Below the pieces are notes generated by a model, which saw nothing but the letters and a program-made list of their open reading frames with translations, searched no databases and was not told the origin of the DNA. A program made the position numbers and the translations under genes. Source: Prorocentrum cordatum (Eukaryota > Sar > Dinophyceae > Prorocentrales > Prorocentraceae). Taken from it: a stretch of DNA of 64,000 bases. Shown piece after piece: positions 20,990-32,499 of the stretch; within the stretch, counting starts at the first letter, position 1; each line of letters begins with the position of its first letter. The stretch spans positions 717,093 to 781,092 of the forward strand of contig CAUYUJ010014771.1 of NCBI GenBank assembly GCA_963575745.1, in the 5' to 3' direction.

Positions 20990-21608
20990 CGAGACCAAGG
21001 TCTCCTTCGCGCGTCCTGGGTGCCTCGGGTATCCTCGCCGTGCTGTGCGCGAGGGCTCCTGGGGGCCCCATCGGGTTGGCCGCCGCTGCTCGAGGCCGCC
21101 CGGGCGCCACTCGGCGCCCTCTTGCGGGCGCCCTCGGGGGCTACAGGCGCGCTCTCGGGGCCATCTTGCTTCTAATTCGCCCCCCCCCTCCCTTCCCCCT
21201 CCCGAGGTGCCCGAGCGTCGACTATGGGGGCGCTCTCGTGGCGCTCTTGGGCGCGCCTGGGCCTTCCTGGGGCTCTTTTGGGCCTCTCCTGGGGGCCCTC
21301 TCTCGGGCCGTCTCGGAGCCGCCTTGGCGCCTCGGATGGCCATCGGAAGCGGCGAGACGAGGACGCAGCGCACATTGACACATTGATTGTATTTCGGTTC
21401 TGGGCGGATATTGGCTTATTCGGGGCCCCCTCGCGGGGGCTCGCTGGCCACATGGGGCCGCGTTGGAGTTGTTTTGGGGCTTCTTGGGGCATCTCTGAGG
21501 CCGTCTTGAGGCAGTGGGGGATGCGTTGGGTCATCTTGGAGCTCATCTTGGGCACTCCGAGGCTCGCTGGGAGCATCTCGGGCCGCTTTGGGCGCCCCAG
21601 CCCCGCGG
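20990..21608 (+). repeat. CTCTCGGGGCC/CTTGGGGC minisatellite block
   Basis: Imperfect units such as GGGCGCCCTC, GGGGCCATCTTG, CTTTTGGGCC and CTTCTTGGGGC recur throughout. This is the same loose family as 8456-10453 and 59540-60950, here on the plus strand. Confidence 0.6.
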
Positions 21609-21698
21609 AGGGGGGGGGGGGGGGTCCAGGCCCGGGGGAGGGGGGGGGGGGGGGCGCGCGGGGGCGGGGCGGGGGGGGGGGGCGTAGGGGAAGGGGGG
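21609..21698 (+). repeat. Dense G-run cluster (G-quadruplex candidate)
   Basis: Several runs of four to fifteen G residues occur within 90 bases, separated by TCCAGGCCC, CGCGCG and CGTA. Four or more runs of at least four G with short loops satisfies the usual G-quadruplex pattern. Confidence 0.7.
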
Positions 21699-22422
21699 CA
21701 TATCGAAAGCAAAGCACTTTAGACCCCCTGCGCCCTAACGGGCCGGCGGGGCTTCAAGACGGCCCAAGAGACCGCCAACGCGCATGCGACGCATCAACTC
21801 GTCAAAGCGCGAGGGGGGGAATGATGCGCATCGCATCCAGTATCCGCATCCACATATCCATTGCAATTTGGGCACGGCCCTCTCCTGGCCTCTGAGACCG
21901 GCCGCGGCAGCCGCGTGGGAGGCGAGGAGGGCTGCGTTTTGAAATTATTGAGATTTGAATTTCAGCGACGCCGCGCCCCCCCCAGCGCGCCCCGCGCCGC
22001 CGAAGTGCGCCGAGGGCAAGGAGCCGCCGGCGACGAAATACACTATCGGGGTGAATGACTCGCTCCTCGCCCCCGTCGGGATGCGCAATATTTGCGAGCA
22101 GACCGCCCACAGCCATGACGAGCAGGTTCAGAATCCAGATCCTCTTGATATGCTTTTTGATTGGAGGACCGATGGGGCTCCGCGCAAGACTTCTCAACAA
22201 GGGGAGGGGGGGGGGGAGAGAGAAGGGGGTCGGAAGACGAGCGTGACGAGCGGGGAACGGGGGGGGGGCGCGGAGAAGGACGGCGAGGGAGAAGGATGAG
22301 GATGAAGGAGAATTGAATGGGATGTCGGGCGAGCAGGGGGCGGGGGGGAAGGGGGGGGGCGCGGAGGGGGAGGAGGGGCACGAGGAGGGTAGACAAGAAA
22401 AATATGATGATAGGTTGAGACG
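21699..22422. other. Spacer before the broken helical gene
   Basis: G-runs near 22200-22380 alternate with ordinary DNA. No exon could be defined. The first exon of the downstream gene may be here. Confidence 0.35.
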
Positions 22423-22494
22423 GTGAGATGTGATCCGCATGAGAAGTCTCGCGTGGCATCCCCATCTCACGTGGCCCAGAGGAGGCCCAACGCG

Positions 22495-23040
22495 GCTTCG
22501 GCCAAGGTCCCCAAGGGTGGCCGTGGACTTGTTAAAGGCACAGAGTGCTACGGGCGCACGCGCACGAGGATCAGGCACTTCGGGGCGTCGCTGGCGGAGT
22601 TCAGGGAGAAGTGCAACGCTGGCGAGTCAGGGGACCTCAAAGATATGTTTCTCGAGAAGAGGTGCCCACTTGTCAATGGCCTGGACAAGCATGCGAGGGT
22701 GGCCACCTAACTCGACAGGAGGGGCAGTTGATCGAGCTCTGGACTTTTGTGCACGAGCAGAAGCTGCCGTTCACGGGGCTCGGAGCATCAAGCAAGGCGT
22801 GCTGCGCAGTGCATCGTGGATTGCTACGGGTGCGCGGTGAGGCCGAACAAGAATAAGGTATTGCGCGTCGACATCCCAGCCGCCAACGACAACAAGTGCT
22901 TCTATCAGAAGGTCGCCGATGAGAGAGCCGCGCAGCGCCGCGCGAAGCACGGCGACAAGCGGGCTGTTGCAAAACACTTGGAGGTGCTAGACATGGCTCG
23001 CGGTCATGGGGATGCAGTGTTTAGGGGCGGTGGACCTCCA
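22495..23040 (+). pseudogene. Broken helical gene, N-terminal pieces
   Basis: Frame 1 reads VPKGGRGLVKGTECYGRTRT and on to LVNGLDKHAR, ending at 22698. Removing 20 nt (22699-22718, starting GT and ending AG) restores the next frame (EGQLIELWTFVHEQKLPFTG). That is far shorter than a normal spliceosomal intron, so an indel is as likely. After another frame change the sequence reads RVDIPAANDNKCFYQKVADE, then a very basic helix (ERAAQRRAKHGDKRAVAKHL) and LEVLDMARGHGDA. The frame then loses protein character towards the TAG at 23104. Confidence 0.45.
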
Positions 23041-23106
23041 CGCCGAGTGCGCCGGAGACTGCTGGCAGCCCGGTGCCTCGCGGGCCTCGATGCGCCAGTC
23101 AGCTAG

Positions 23107-24452
23107 TGCCCGACGGAAGACAGCTGGACGGGGGCCAGTTCCGAATGCTGTCTTGCACCAGGAGCGGCCCCGCGTGGGAGGTTGTCGTCGGCTTCTCGGG
23201 CTGCAAGCTCCATCGGCGACATCGACTCGGAGGATGAAGCGCAGGAGTCCGCGGGCAGTGGGGGCGAGGACGAGGGCGCGATCGGCGCCAGAATGCAGGT
23301 CCAAATGAAAAATGCAACCGGCGCCGAAGGGCCGGGAGGGGCAAGGCCGAAAAAGGACCAGGCGACGATGGAGGAGTGCAAGGACATGGTGGAATTCACG
23401 AAAGCGAAGTACACGTTTGAGTTCCAGTGGAAGAGCCAGGCGAAGTTCGGCCAGAAGGAGCTCCACGGGCTGGTTGGCAAGCTGCACCGCGGTGGCAGGA
23501 AGGTCGGCGCAATCGAGAGTGATGGGCTGAAGGGGTCCTTGCTCGATATCAGCACGCAGTTGTTCGACCTCGCCTCGGAGGTTGAGATGATTAGCGAAGT
23601 GGTCTAGAGCTTGAGGGCCTCATTCTATGCGCATGCGCCGGAGGAATTACCACGTGGGCACGCCGACGTGATTAGTGCATGTCCGAAGCCGCTGCTCACG
23701 CATATCCTGACATCAGGCACAAACACGGTGATATCATACATCGGCAGGGACCTGAATTGCGTCAAGGTTGCTCTAGATTTACGGCTTGCACTGCTACGTG
23801 CGTGAAGTTGAGCCTGAGCTTCCTGGAGGCTGACAGCCAGACGTCGTCGCAGCGTTCGCTCGCGCTGACACCAGTTGACAACGCGCGGTGCGTGAGCAAG
23901 GTCGAAGATATTATCCGCGCCGGAGACGATCCCCAGAAGCATCTTCCAACATGGAGCTCCGTGCACGCCTTGATCGGCCGTTCCCATATTGGCGGCTTCT
24001 ACATGCAGCCTACGCTGGACCTACGCTGCTTGTCGACATGCTGCTCCGCGCTTAAGTGGGTCGCGTCGCAGGGCGCCCGCGTTCAGGATCGCGGGCTCCG
24101 CAAGCAATGCGTCGCCCTTTTCCAGGGGCAAGGTCGCCTGAGTGCGCGCGCGAAGACCCAGTTCAAGGCACTCTGCGGCGATGCTACTTCGCACGGGAAG
24201 ACCGCCTGGGACGCCGCGAAGACATTGCACGACGAGTTCGCGACAATCGGGCAGATCAGCGAGGAAAATGGCAAGAAGCTCGAGTTAGTCCAGAGCTTCG
24301 CTGCCCAGCTCAAGTGTTCGGAGGACGTCGTCGACCAGGTGAATGCGATGGCCGATCACTTCGGGGCGGGCACCTTCCACGCCACCATGAAGGAGTTCGG
24401 CATTGCCTGGGGCGGCGCGAGCTCCGACAGGCAGGAGCTCGACGAAACGAGG
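23107..24452 (+). pseudogene. Broken helical gene, central pieces
   Basis: The first part has an acidic linker (IGDIDSEDEAQESAGSGGED) and then a helical block (TMEECKDMVEFTKAKYTFEF, GQKELHGLVGKLHRGGRK). At 23605-23607 a TAG interrupts the frame, yet the same frame goes on with protein-like sequence (SLRASFYAHAPEELPRGHAD) to AAG at 23766. A 41-nt GT-AG intron (23767-23807) joins this in phase 0 to LSLSFLEADSQTSSQRSLAL. The frame then stays open to 24452. The amber codon is either a true nonsense mutation, a sequencing error or an unusual readthrough site. Confidence 0.5.
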
Positions 24453-24887
24453 GTTGCAGTGGTCGGGCGGTGAATTTGCCCTGGGGAGATCATGGCGGTG
24501 CTCGGGGCGGGTCTGGGGCATTGCCGCGGGCAGCATTCAACTTTCCAGGTCCAGGGCGATCAAGTGCCCAGGGGGCGCCCGCGCCCTTCCCCGAGCCACG
24601 CAGTTGCAACCTTCGTTTATCTCAGAGGCTTCCAGAAGCTCCCACGGGGCACAGCCGAGGGAGCGCAGTACGCGGCCATCAGCTGGCCCAGGAGACTGCG
24701 GATGGGAAGAGGGAAGGCATGCGCCCACCCCCTTGCTTTGAATTTAGCTTGCGATTGGTTTGACCCGTGCTCCCCCCCATTGCCATTATCATGATTGCCC
24801 CCGTCTTCCTCTTCAACCTTCTCGACCCTCTTCCCCCTGGGGATGTCGCGCGTGCCTGGCCCAGCTTCCGATCCCGGATGCCCGCAG

Positions 24888-26255
24888 GATGCGACCGCTG
24901 CGCTCTACGACCTTGCCCTGTATATCTTGGCGGCAGAGCGGCCTTGTTCCACCTACCTCCAACGAGCGCATCGTTCCCATGGCTTTCAATCTGATGAAGA
25001 GACTCCGGATTGCGTGGTTATGTTTATAGCCTTGGGCTTCGTGACGGACACCCAGCAGAGCTTTGGCATGGGCGACCGCTCAGAGCATCGCAGCCCTCCC
25101 ATTCTTGAGACGGCGCTGCGCATCGAAGCGACCGTGAAGCCGCAGAACATGCAGCGAGTTTATGACCGCGGCAAGGAGCGACGTTCGCCGAGGACTTCGC
25201 GAATGAGTTGCACGAGCTGTGGGGCTTGTACTTGCGGGCGAAGAAGCACGCCGCCGTTGAGACGAGCACAGCCCTCGCCTTCTGCAACCGCCTGAGGAAG
25301 GAGCAGGATACCATCGGCGCGGACATCCACCACATGCTTGCCGACATGCTTGCCATCGGCCTGCTTTTCACAGCCGCGTTCTTCGCGCGCAAGCAGGACG
25401 CCGAGGGGCTCTTCCCCAGCCAATGCAAGGATCCCATTCAGGGCATCACCGTGATGGAGCGGTGCAAGGACGTGCACGGCCTCAGGGGGCAGGGCAAACC
25501 TGGCGGCGCTCTCTTCGCGCTCGCCAAGCTGCGCAACGAGTCTCGCAGTTTCAAGGCAAAGGCTCCAGAGTCGGCTTCTGCGCGACAGGATATCAAAGAT
25601 TGGTTCTGCGCTGCCGACGCTGAGTTCGAGAAGGCCCTGACGAGCTTTTTGCCAGAAGATGGACGTCGACGAAGCTATCGCCAACTTCGAGAAGCATTTT
25701 GCCGCCGCTGTCCAGGCGACCGGCACGTGGGATTTCAAAGATTGCAAGTGGCTTTTCTTTGATACCGAATTGCCGCAGCCAGTTCTCACCGTCGCCGAGA
25801 AGCTCGAGGTGGCGGCCAACCAATGGCCGATTTGGCGGCAGCTGTTGGAGTCCACGGCGGCCGAGTCCCAAGCGTGGCTGGCGGGGGCCACGCGTGACTT
25901 ACTGATGAACACTATGGCCAAACTGTCTGATACGGAGGGGTCGGCGCGCAAGAATGCACCGATCTACGGCGCAGCCATCATCGCGAGCCGCGTGCTCACG
26001 AGCGACGGCAGTCAGAGGACGATCGGCGCAGCCATGATTCACATCCAGAATAAGCTCCTGGTCGCAGAGACGGATCTCCCCAACGTCCTGCCCAAGCACG
26101 CGCGCGCGACCCCGAAGAGCAAGCAGCAGCAGAAGGCAGTCGTAGATTCAGTGCCATGCGTGGCCGTTGATGGTGGCAAGACTGAGAAGACGAAGGGCGT
26201 CGGCAATGCTCTCAAGAAGTTGTCGAAGGATCCTGCGTCGTTGGCGGCTTCATGA
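24888..26255 (+). pseudogene. Broken helical gene, C-terminal pieces
   Basis: Following a phase-0 GT-AG intron (24453-24887, with a pyrimidine-rich 3' half), the exon reads DATAALYDLALYILAAERPC. A one-base break near 25178 leads to ATFAEDFANELHELWGLYLR and a long helical region. The frame breaks again at the T5 run 25646-25650: four T would give LTSFCQKMDVDEAIANFEKH and keep the frame open to a TGA at 26253. The last 200 residues include a Trp-rich patch (TWDFKDCKWLFF) and a Lys-rich tail. No family is recognised. Confidence 0.5.
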
Positions 26256-27215
26256 ATGAATGCGTGCTGGTGCTGATGGACTGCTGGAGCGTCGGCGGCG
26301 CAGGTTACGATATCACATCGGCGGCGCGGGGTCGCGAGCGAGCTCGCGCTGGACGACGGCGCCGCCCACGGCGCCGCCCGCGGCGCCCCCGACGCACGAG
26401 TCGAATTTCATGCTGGGCGAGGTGCGCGATGACATGCACTGGGAATTCGCACGCAGTGCCAATGATGTACATTTGATTCGTGAGGTGATGATCTTTCATC
26501 ATCATCGTCAGCGCCAGCATCGTTGACGCCGTCACTTTTCCTGTCCATTCCATCTCCCTCTTCTGAACCCGTCCCCCTCCTACCTCTGCCAATCCAATGC
26601 CCGTCCTCATCTTCCTCCTCCCCCTCTCCTTCTGCATCCCCTCTCTGCTCTTCGCTCCTCCATCCGTCGCCCTTCCCCCCCTCCCTTGTCCTCGCCGCAT
26701 CGCCCGACGAGAGCCAGTTCCGAGCGAGTCGGCCACGCGGGATATGGACCGCCCGAGCGTGCAACCAGAGATGCGGATTCTAGCGAAGCCTTTCGGAATT
26801 ATTATTAGCGGTTCCTTCGGTCTCCATGAAGCTCTACCTTCTGCTATCCTGGGGGCTTTCCTGGACCTCTGAAACATTGTCGTTCTTTGTGTGGGGCTTT
26901 GAGGGTTACTGAACCCTTTTCTGAAGCTTCTCAAGGTTTCTCTGAGGCCCCTCTGCATTTCTCTTGGTATTACGTGGGCCTCTCTGGGGGTTCTCTTTGT
27001 TTTGTGTCGCGATGGGGTCATTGCTTTGATGATGGCCCTCGGGGCATGCATTGGGTGTTTTTTGCCCCGCTTGGCCCGGCGCAGCACGATGACCGAACGA
27101 AGAATCGCATCAGCGTTGGGCCACGTCTCGATATTACCCGTTCTGGATATTATGACAGACATGTTGCTTTATTTGTATGATTAGGTTAATCTTCTATTTG
27201 CAAATGATTTTTATA
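26256..27215. other. Start of the convergent intergenic interval
   Basis: A GCGCCGCCC-rich patch lies near 26340-26400, pyrimidine-rich sequence at 26530-26700, and a GGCCTCTCTGG-like patch at 26880-27000. No gene is supported. This is where the plus-strand block ends. Confidence 0.4.
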
Positions 27216-27525
27216 TCGGAGGTGAGGGGGTGAGATCGAAGTGGAACGGAGAGCCCCCCTACCGGGGAATCGATTTCGGTTTCGTGATCGTGCGTGCCGT
27301 GCGTGCGGGCGAGGCGAAGCTGCGTGGGCGGGCGAGAGAAAGTCTCCTGTGGCTGAGGCACGGCCGGACCAAATGATTCCCTTCCGGGCGGCCGGGGCCC
27401 CGCGGTGTCCCGCCGGTGTCCCGCTGGTGTCCCGTGTGGCTGAGGCGCGGCCGGACCAAATGATTCCCTTCCGGGCGGCCGAGGCCCCGCGGTGTCCCGC
27501 CGGTGTCCCGTCGGTGTCCTGTCGG

Positions 27526-27562
<37 letters not shown>

Positions 27563-28304
27563 AATGATGATGATGATGATGACGATGATGATGATGTTGG
27601 CAACGATGATGATGATGGTGATGATGATGGTGGTGATGATGGTGAGTTCGGTAGTGAGATCGATAGTGAGACCGAATGTGAGATCGATTGTGAGATCGAT
27701 TGTGATATCGATAGTGAGGTCGATAGTGAGACCCAATGTGAGATCGATAGTGAGATCGATAGTGAGTTCGATAGTGAGATCGATAGTGAGACCGAATGTG
27801 AGATCGATTGTGATATTGATTGTGATATCGATAGTGAGATCGATAGTGAGATCGAACGAGAGGTCGATCATGACTTCGATAGTGAGTTCGATAGTGAGAT
27901 CGATAGTCAGATCGATTGTGAGATCGATTGTGAGATCGATTGTGATATCGATAGTGAGATCGATAGTGAGACCGAATGTGAGATCGATTGTGAGATCGAT
28001 TGTGAGATCGATCGAATGAGATCGATAGTGATATCGGTAGTGAGATCGATCGTGAGACCGAATGTGAGATCGATCGTGAGATCGATAGCCAGATCGATTG
28101 TGAGATCTATTGGGAGATCGATTGTGATATCGATAGTGAGATCGTTAGTGAGATCGAGTGTGAGATCGATAGCCAGATCGATTGTGAGATTGATCGAATG
28201 AGATCGATAATGAGATCGATAGCGAGATCGATAGTGAGATCGATCGAGTGCGACGGTGGTCCCCCCCCCCTCGCCTCCTTATCACCCGAAGGGTGGTCTA
28301 TGCG
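27216..28304 (+). repeat. Composite minisatellite element, copy 2
   Basis: In order: a head starting TCGGAGGTGAGGGGGTGAG with TTTCGGTTTCGTGATCGTG and GGGCGAGGCGAAGCTG; two tandem copies of a ~77 bp unit holding GTGGCTGAGGC, GGCCGGACCAAATGATTCCC and GGTGTCCCG repeats; a (GAT)n run (27524-27652); about 600 bp of a GATCGATAGTGA-type minisatellite (27650-28255); and a tail CCCCCTCGCCTCC followed by TTATCACCCGAAGGGTGG. Copy 3 repeats the same order. Confidence 0.85.
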
Positions 28305-28367
28305 GTAAACTGTTAAGCTCGTTTTGGTATGCTCTAGGCCCAGTGTGCTCGTACCTGCCCACTTAAG
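28305..28367. other. 63 bp between two composite elements
   Basis: Non-repetitive sequence joins the tail of copy 2 to the head of copy 3, which places the two elements in direct tandem order. Confidence 0.6.
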
Positions 28368-29872
<1,505 letters not shown>

Positions 29873-30190
29873 ACTCTAATGTCCCGCCCGCCCGACCCGA
29901 CCCGACCCGCCCGTTAGGGTCCGTCCGCCCGACTTGACCCGGCCCGCCCGTTAGGGCCCGCCCGCCCGCCCGACCCGCCCGCCCGTTCGGATACTCGCGT
30001 CCCACCTCGATGATGCGCCATACATTAATGTCCCGCCCGCCCGACCCGACCCTCCCGTTAGGGTACTCGCGTGCCAGCTCGATGATGCGCAATTTGTTAA
30101 TTTCCCGCCCGCCCTACCCGACTTGCCAATTAGGGTCCCGCCCGACCGACCCGAGCCCCCTGGTAGGGTCCGCCCGCCCGACGGGTCCTT
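29873..30190. repeat. CCCGCCCGACCCG array with a ~75 bp higher-order unit
   Basis: Units of CCCGCCCG and CCCGACCCG are punctuated by CCCGTTAGGG. Two successive 75-bp units (about 29990-30062 and 30063-30135) share GTACTCGCGT, CTCGATGATGCGC and TTAAT before the next GTCCCGCCCG. TTAGGG occurs singly between CCCG units and does not form a telomere array. Confidence 0.75.
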
Positions 30191-30645
30191 GATCCCTCCT
30201 TCTTTTTCTCATCAGTCATCCTGTTGTTTGTTCTCATCCCTCCTTCCCTCATCCCTCCAACTCTGGGCTCAGAGATGTCCGCACTTGAGGTGATCCGATT
30301 TGGCTTGGCACGTTTTCCCGAGACATCCCTTCTGCTCAGTAGCACTTCCACGGCTTGTCGCAAGTACAGGTGGTTCTTCTGGGCCGTTTCAGCTGACGAT
30401 TCCTCCTCCTCCTCCTCCTCCTCCTCCCTCCTCCTCCTCCTCCTCCTCCTTCTCCTCCTCCTCCTCCTCCTCCTCCTCCCTCCGTCTTCCCTCATCCCTG
30501 GTACCCCCACTTTTCTTCATCGCTCATCCCTCATCCTTCCGCCCTCCCTCCCTCATCCCTCCTTCGCTCATCCCTCATCTATCCCTCCTTCACCCTAATC
30601 CTCACCTCTCTTCCTCATCGCCCCTAATCTTGTGTATGAACCGAT
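30191..30645. repeat. Pyrimidine-rich tract
   Basis: A (CTC)n run at 30400-30480 is followed by CCCTCATCCCTCC units to 30610. A near-equivalent tract of CATCCCTCC type lies at 53046-53190. In both cases it adjoins a copy of dispersed repeat R4. Confidence 0.8.
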
Positions 30646-30712
30646 CCTCTACAGCTGATCAACTACAAAAAAAAATAAAGTAGCTCTAAAGTAACTATGG
30701 CGGGCACCCCTT
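30646..30712 (+). repeat. Dispersed repeat R4, copy 1
   Basis: GATCCTCTACAGCTG, then an A-run with AATAAAGTAGCTCTAAAG, TAACTATGGCGGGCACCC. The inverted match is at 52965-53036. The two copies agree over nearly the whole length apart from a short stretch before the A-run. Confidence 0.75.
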
Positions 30713-32031
30713 CGACTTCGTTGAAAGTGACCACAAATTTAACTTGTCAAAGCAAATTGCGATTCGCAGCGTTGCAAGAAAAAGCTTGGATGCCCGCGCG
30801 ATAACAAAGCAAGGGTCGAACGACCCGCAGAGCAGCAGGCTGGCACGCGCAATGTAACAAGCATGGCACATTCCCAGAGGGCGCAAACACCCGCAGACCA
30901 CGCCGAATCGCGGCCGCGCAACGACATGACTTGGCAACGCCACGCAGGCACACAATTGCCAAACATTTACACAGTTACGCCGCCGCCCGCCGCCAAAACA
31001 ACGGCGGACCGACCATCGCGCCGTCGCGCGGCGAGCGGCCTGTTCTGATGACGTGCCGTCGACACGCGTACAATACAGATATCCGCCACGCCAACGTCGG
31101 CGCGACTAGCGCGCGCAGGCGCCCCAAACCATTGGCGGGCGCAGCACTGGAAAACAGCGCTGATGGCCAAGACTGGCGCGAGTCATCGCGCGGCCGCCGC
31201 CCCAGCAACAGCGCCTCGCAAAACAATGCGAGCACCCATAACGGAGCTCAAACAACCCGCCGCGCGCGCGAACGGCCCAACCCACAGCGCCCCTCATCAA
31301 TGGGGCCCGCGGGGCCCCTTGGTCGCACAAAGACTGTTGTTGGTCTAAGCTCGCGTGCTGCACGCAAACTGCCGCACGGGCGCGACGCCAGAACGCCCAA
31401 CAACACATGTTGCGGGCGTTTGCGCGCGCGCCGAGCGGCGCGCGCACGACGGTGCAAGTGCAGCATTCAGGAGGAGCTTAAGCCGAAATGCACGGGCAAG
31501 CTTGAGCCAAACAACTTCGACCTGAGCCAGTTGGTTGTCAACCTTCGTTTACTCTTAAGTGCTAGGGTTGCGCGCTTACTGTGTCTTGCCGAGTCTGCGG
31601 GGGGGGGCGGCACGAGCGCGAAAGCGCTTATGATATATTGGTGTTTTCACCTCGTGCGCACACCGCGGGGCATCCTCCCCTGTCACTGCCATCGCGATCG
31701 GGCCAGCAGAGCGGGCGCTGCAGTCAGGAACGGGCTCTCTGGGGGCTGGGAGGGCACTCGAATCTCCAGCCCCAAGGCCGATCGCAGCGCCGAAAAGCCT
31801 AAACTCTGTAATGTGAGATGTTGCTGCTTATCAGTGTTGTGTTTCTACTGTTAGATAACAAACGTTAGCAATTCTCTCTCATTACTCAGCGTGGTCTGAG
31901 CCCAAGCGGCTGGACCAACGGCCCCACGATGAATGACAATCGGGCCGCAGGCGGAAGCAGGCGGCCTCGGCGCCTGCCCGAAAAGGCTGGCGAACTCCAG
32001 CACTACCACCATCAATCATATCATATATCTC
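30713..32031. other. Intergenic DNA 3' of minus-strand gene 1
   Basis: The part 30890-31460 is rich in CACGC, GCGCG and short palindromes such as CGCGCGGCG, and resembles 37290-37860 and 51760-52550. Open frames on both strands overlap and do not read as protein. The 3' untranslated region of gene 1 presumably occupies the last few hundred bases. Confidence 0.4.
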
Positions 32032-32388
32032 CTAGGGGCCCTCGATGATCTGCACAACGTGCGGCACCAGCTCGTCCCAGATCTCATCCTCCCACTTCTT
32101 CTGCAGCGGGTTGAGCCACTGGCGCAGCTCCAGCAGCTCTGCCCTGATCTTCTTCGGGAGCTGGGTCTGATCCTTCTCGGTCCTCATGGCCGTGAGAAGC
32201 AACGCCTCACACTTGCAAACTTTGGCGTGGTGCAGGGTCGTATCGATCGTCTCGAAGATCGGGAGGTCACTCGCATGCATGTTGCCAGCAGCCTTGCAAG
32301 CATCCAGAAGCGTGGCCTTCTCCTCACGGGTAGGCGAAAACAAAAACCAGCATATCATGGCAGTGGGTCGATATGTCAGGTAGCCATT
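32032..32388 (-). CDS. Minus-strand gene 1, exon 4 (terminal)
   Basis: Exon 4 begins in phase 0 after CTTACAG and reads NGYLTYRPTAMICWFLFSPT. It continues through a helical block (EEKATLLDACKAAGNMHA; HAKVCKCEALLLTAMRTEKD) and an acidic C terminus to a TAG at 32032-32034. It codes for 118 residues. The upstream intron, 32389-32499, is only 111 bp. The sequence is amphipathic-helical throughout and I recognise no family. The exon boundary was chosen because the AG, the phase and the start of protein-like sequence coincide. Confidence 0.65.
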   Translation of the reverse strand, partial: NGYLTYRPTAMICWFLFSPTREEKATLLDACKAAGNMHASDLPIFETIDTTLHHAKVCKCEALLLTAMRTEKDQTQLPKKIRAELLELRQWLNPLQKKWEDEIWDELVPHVVQIIEGP

Positions 32389-32499
32389 CTGTAAGCATGG
32401 ATTGTGTGACGGGCCCTACGGTTCCCCGTAGTTACGTCAACAGCTTGACCAAACGATCGGGGCAACAACGTTTTAAAATCGTTCCAGTCCCGACATTAC

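Larger units (their letters stand above)
22423..26255 (+). pseudogene. Broken multi-exon gene for a helical protein of unknown function
   Basis: Protein-like segments follow one another in the same order and strand over 3.8 kb, but the frame is broken repeatedly. Breaks include a 20-nt out-of-frame insert at 22699-22718, a frame change near 22800-22860, in-frame TAG codons at 23104 and 23605, a one-base break near 25178, and a T5 run at 25646-25650 that shifts frame. Two breaks look like real introns: 23767-23807 and 24453-24887, both GT-AG and phase 0. The product would be largely alpha-helical with no motif I recognise. It could be a decaying gene, or a real gene with homopolymer errors in the assembly and unrecognised short introns. 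The three entries that follow describe the pieces. Confidence 0.55.

Noticed and set aside
26305-27162. 285-codon minus-strand frame
   Set aside because: It covers a pyrimidine-rich and a GGCCTC-rich patch, is very Arg-rich, and the plus strand is open over parts of it.
27503-28201. Acidic DDDD...EIDSEIDCEID protein
   Set aside because: It is the translation of (GAT)n followed by the GATCGATAGTGA array; other frames are open too.
29880-30190. Possible telomere-like TTAGGG sequence
   Set aside because: TTAGGG occurs singly between CCCG units and never in tandem, so it is not a telomere array.
30931-31854. 307-codon plus-strand frame
   Set aside because: Its composition follows the CACGC/GCGCG texture of the segment and the minus strand is also open; no domain-like segment was seen.
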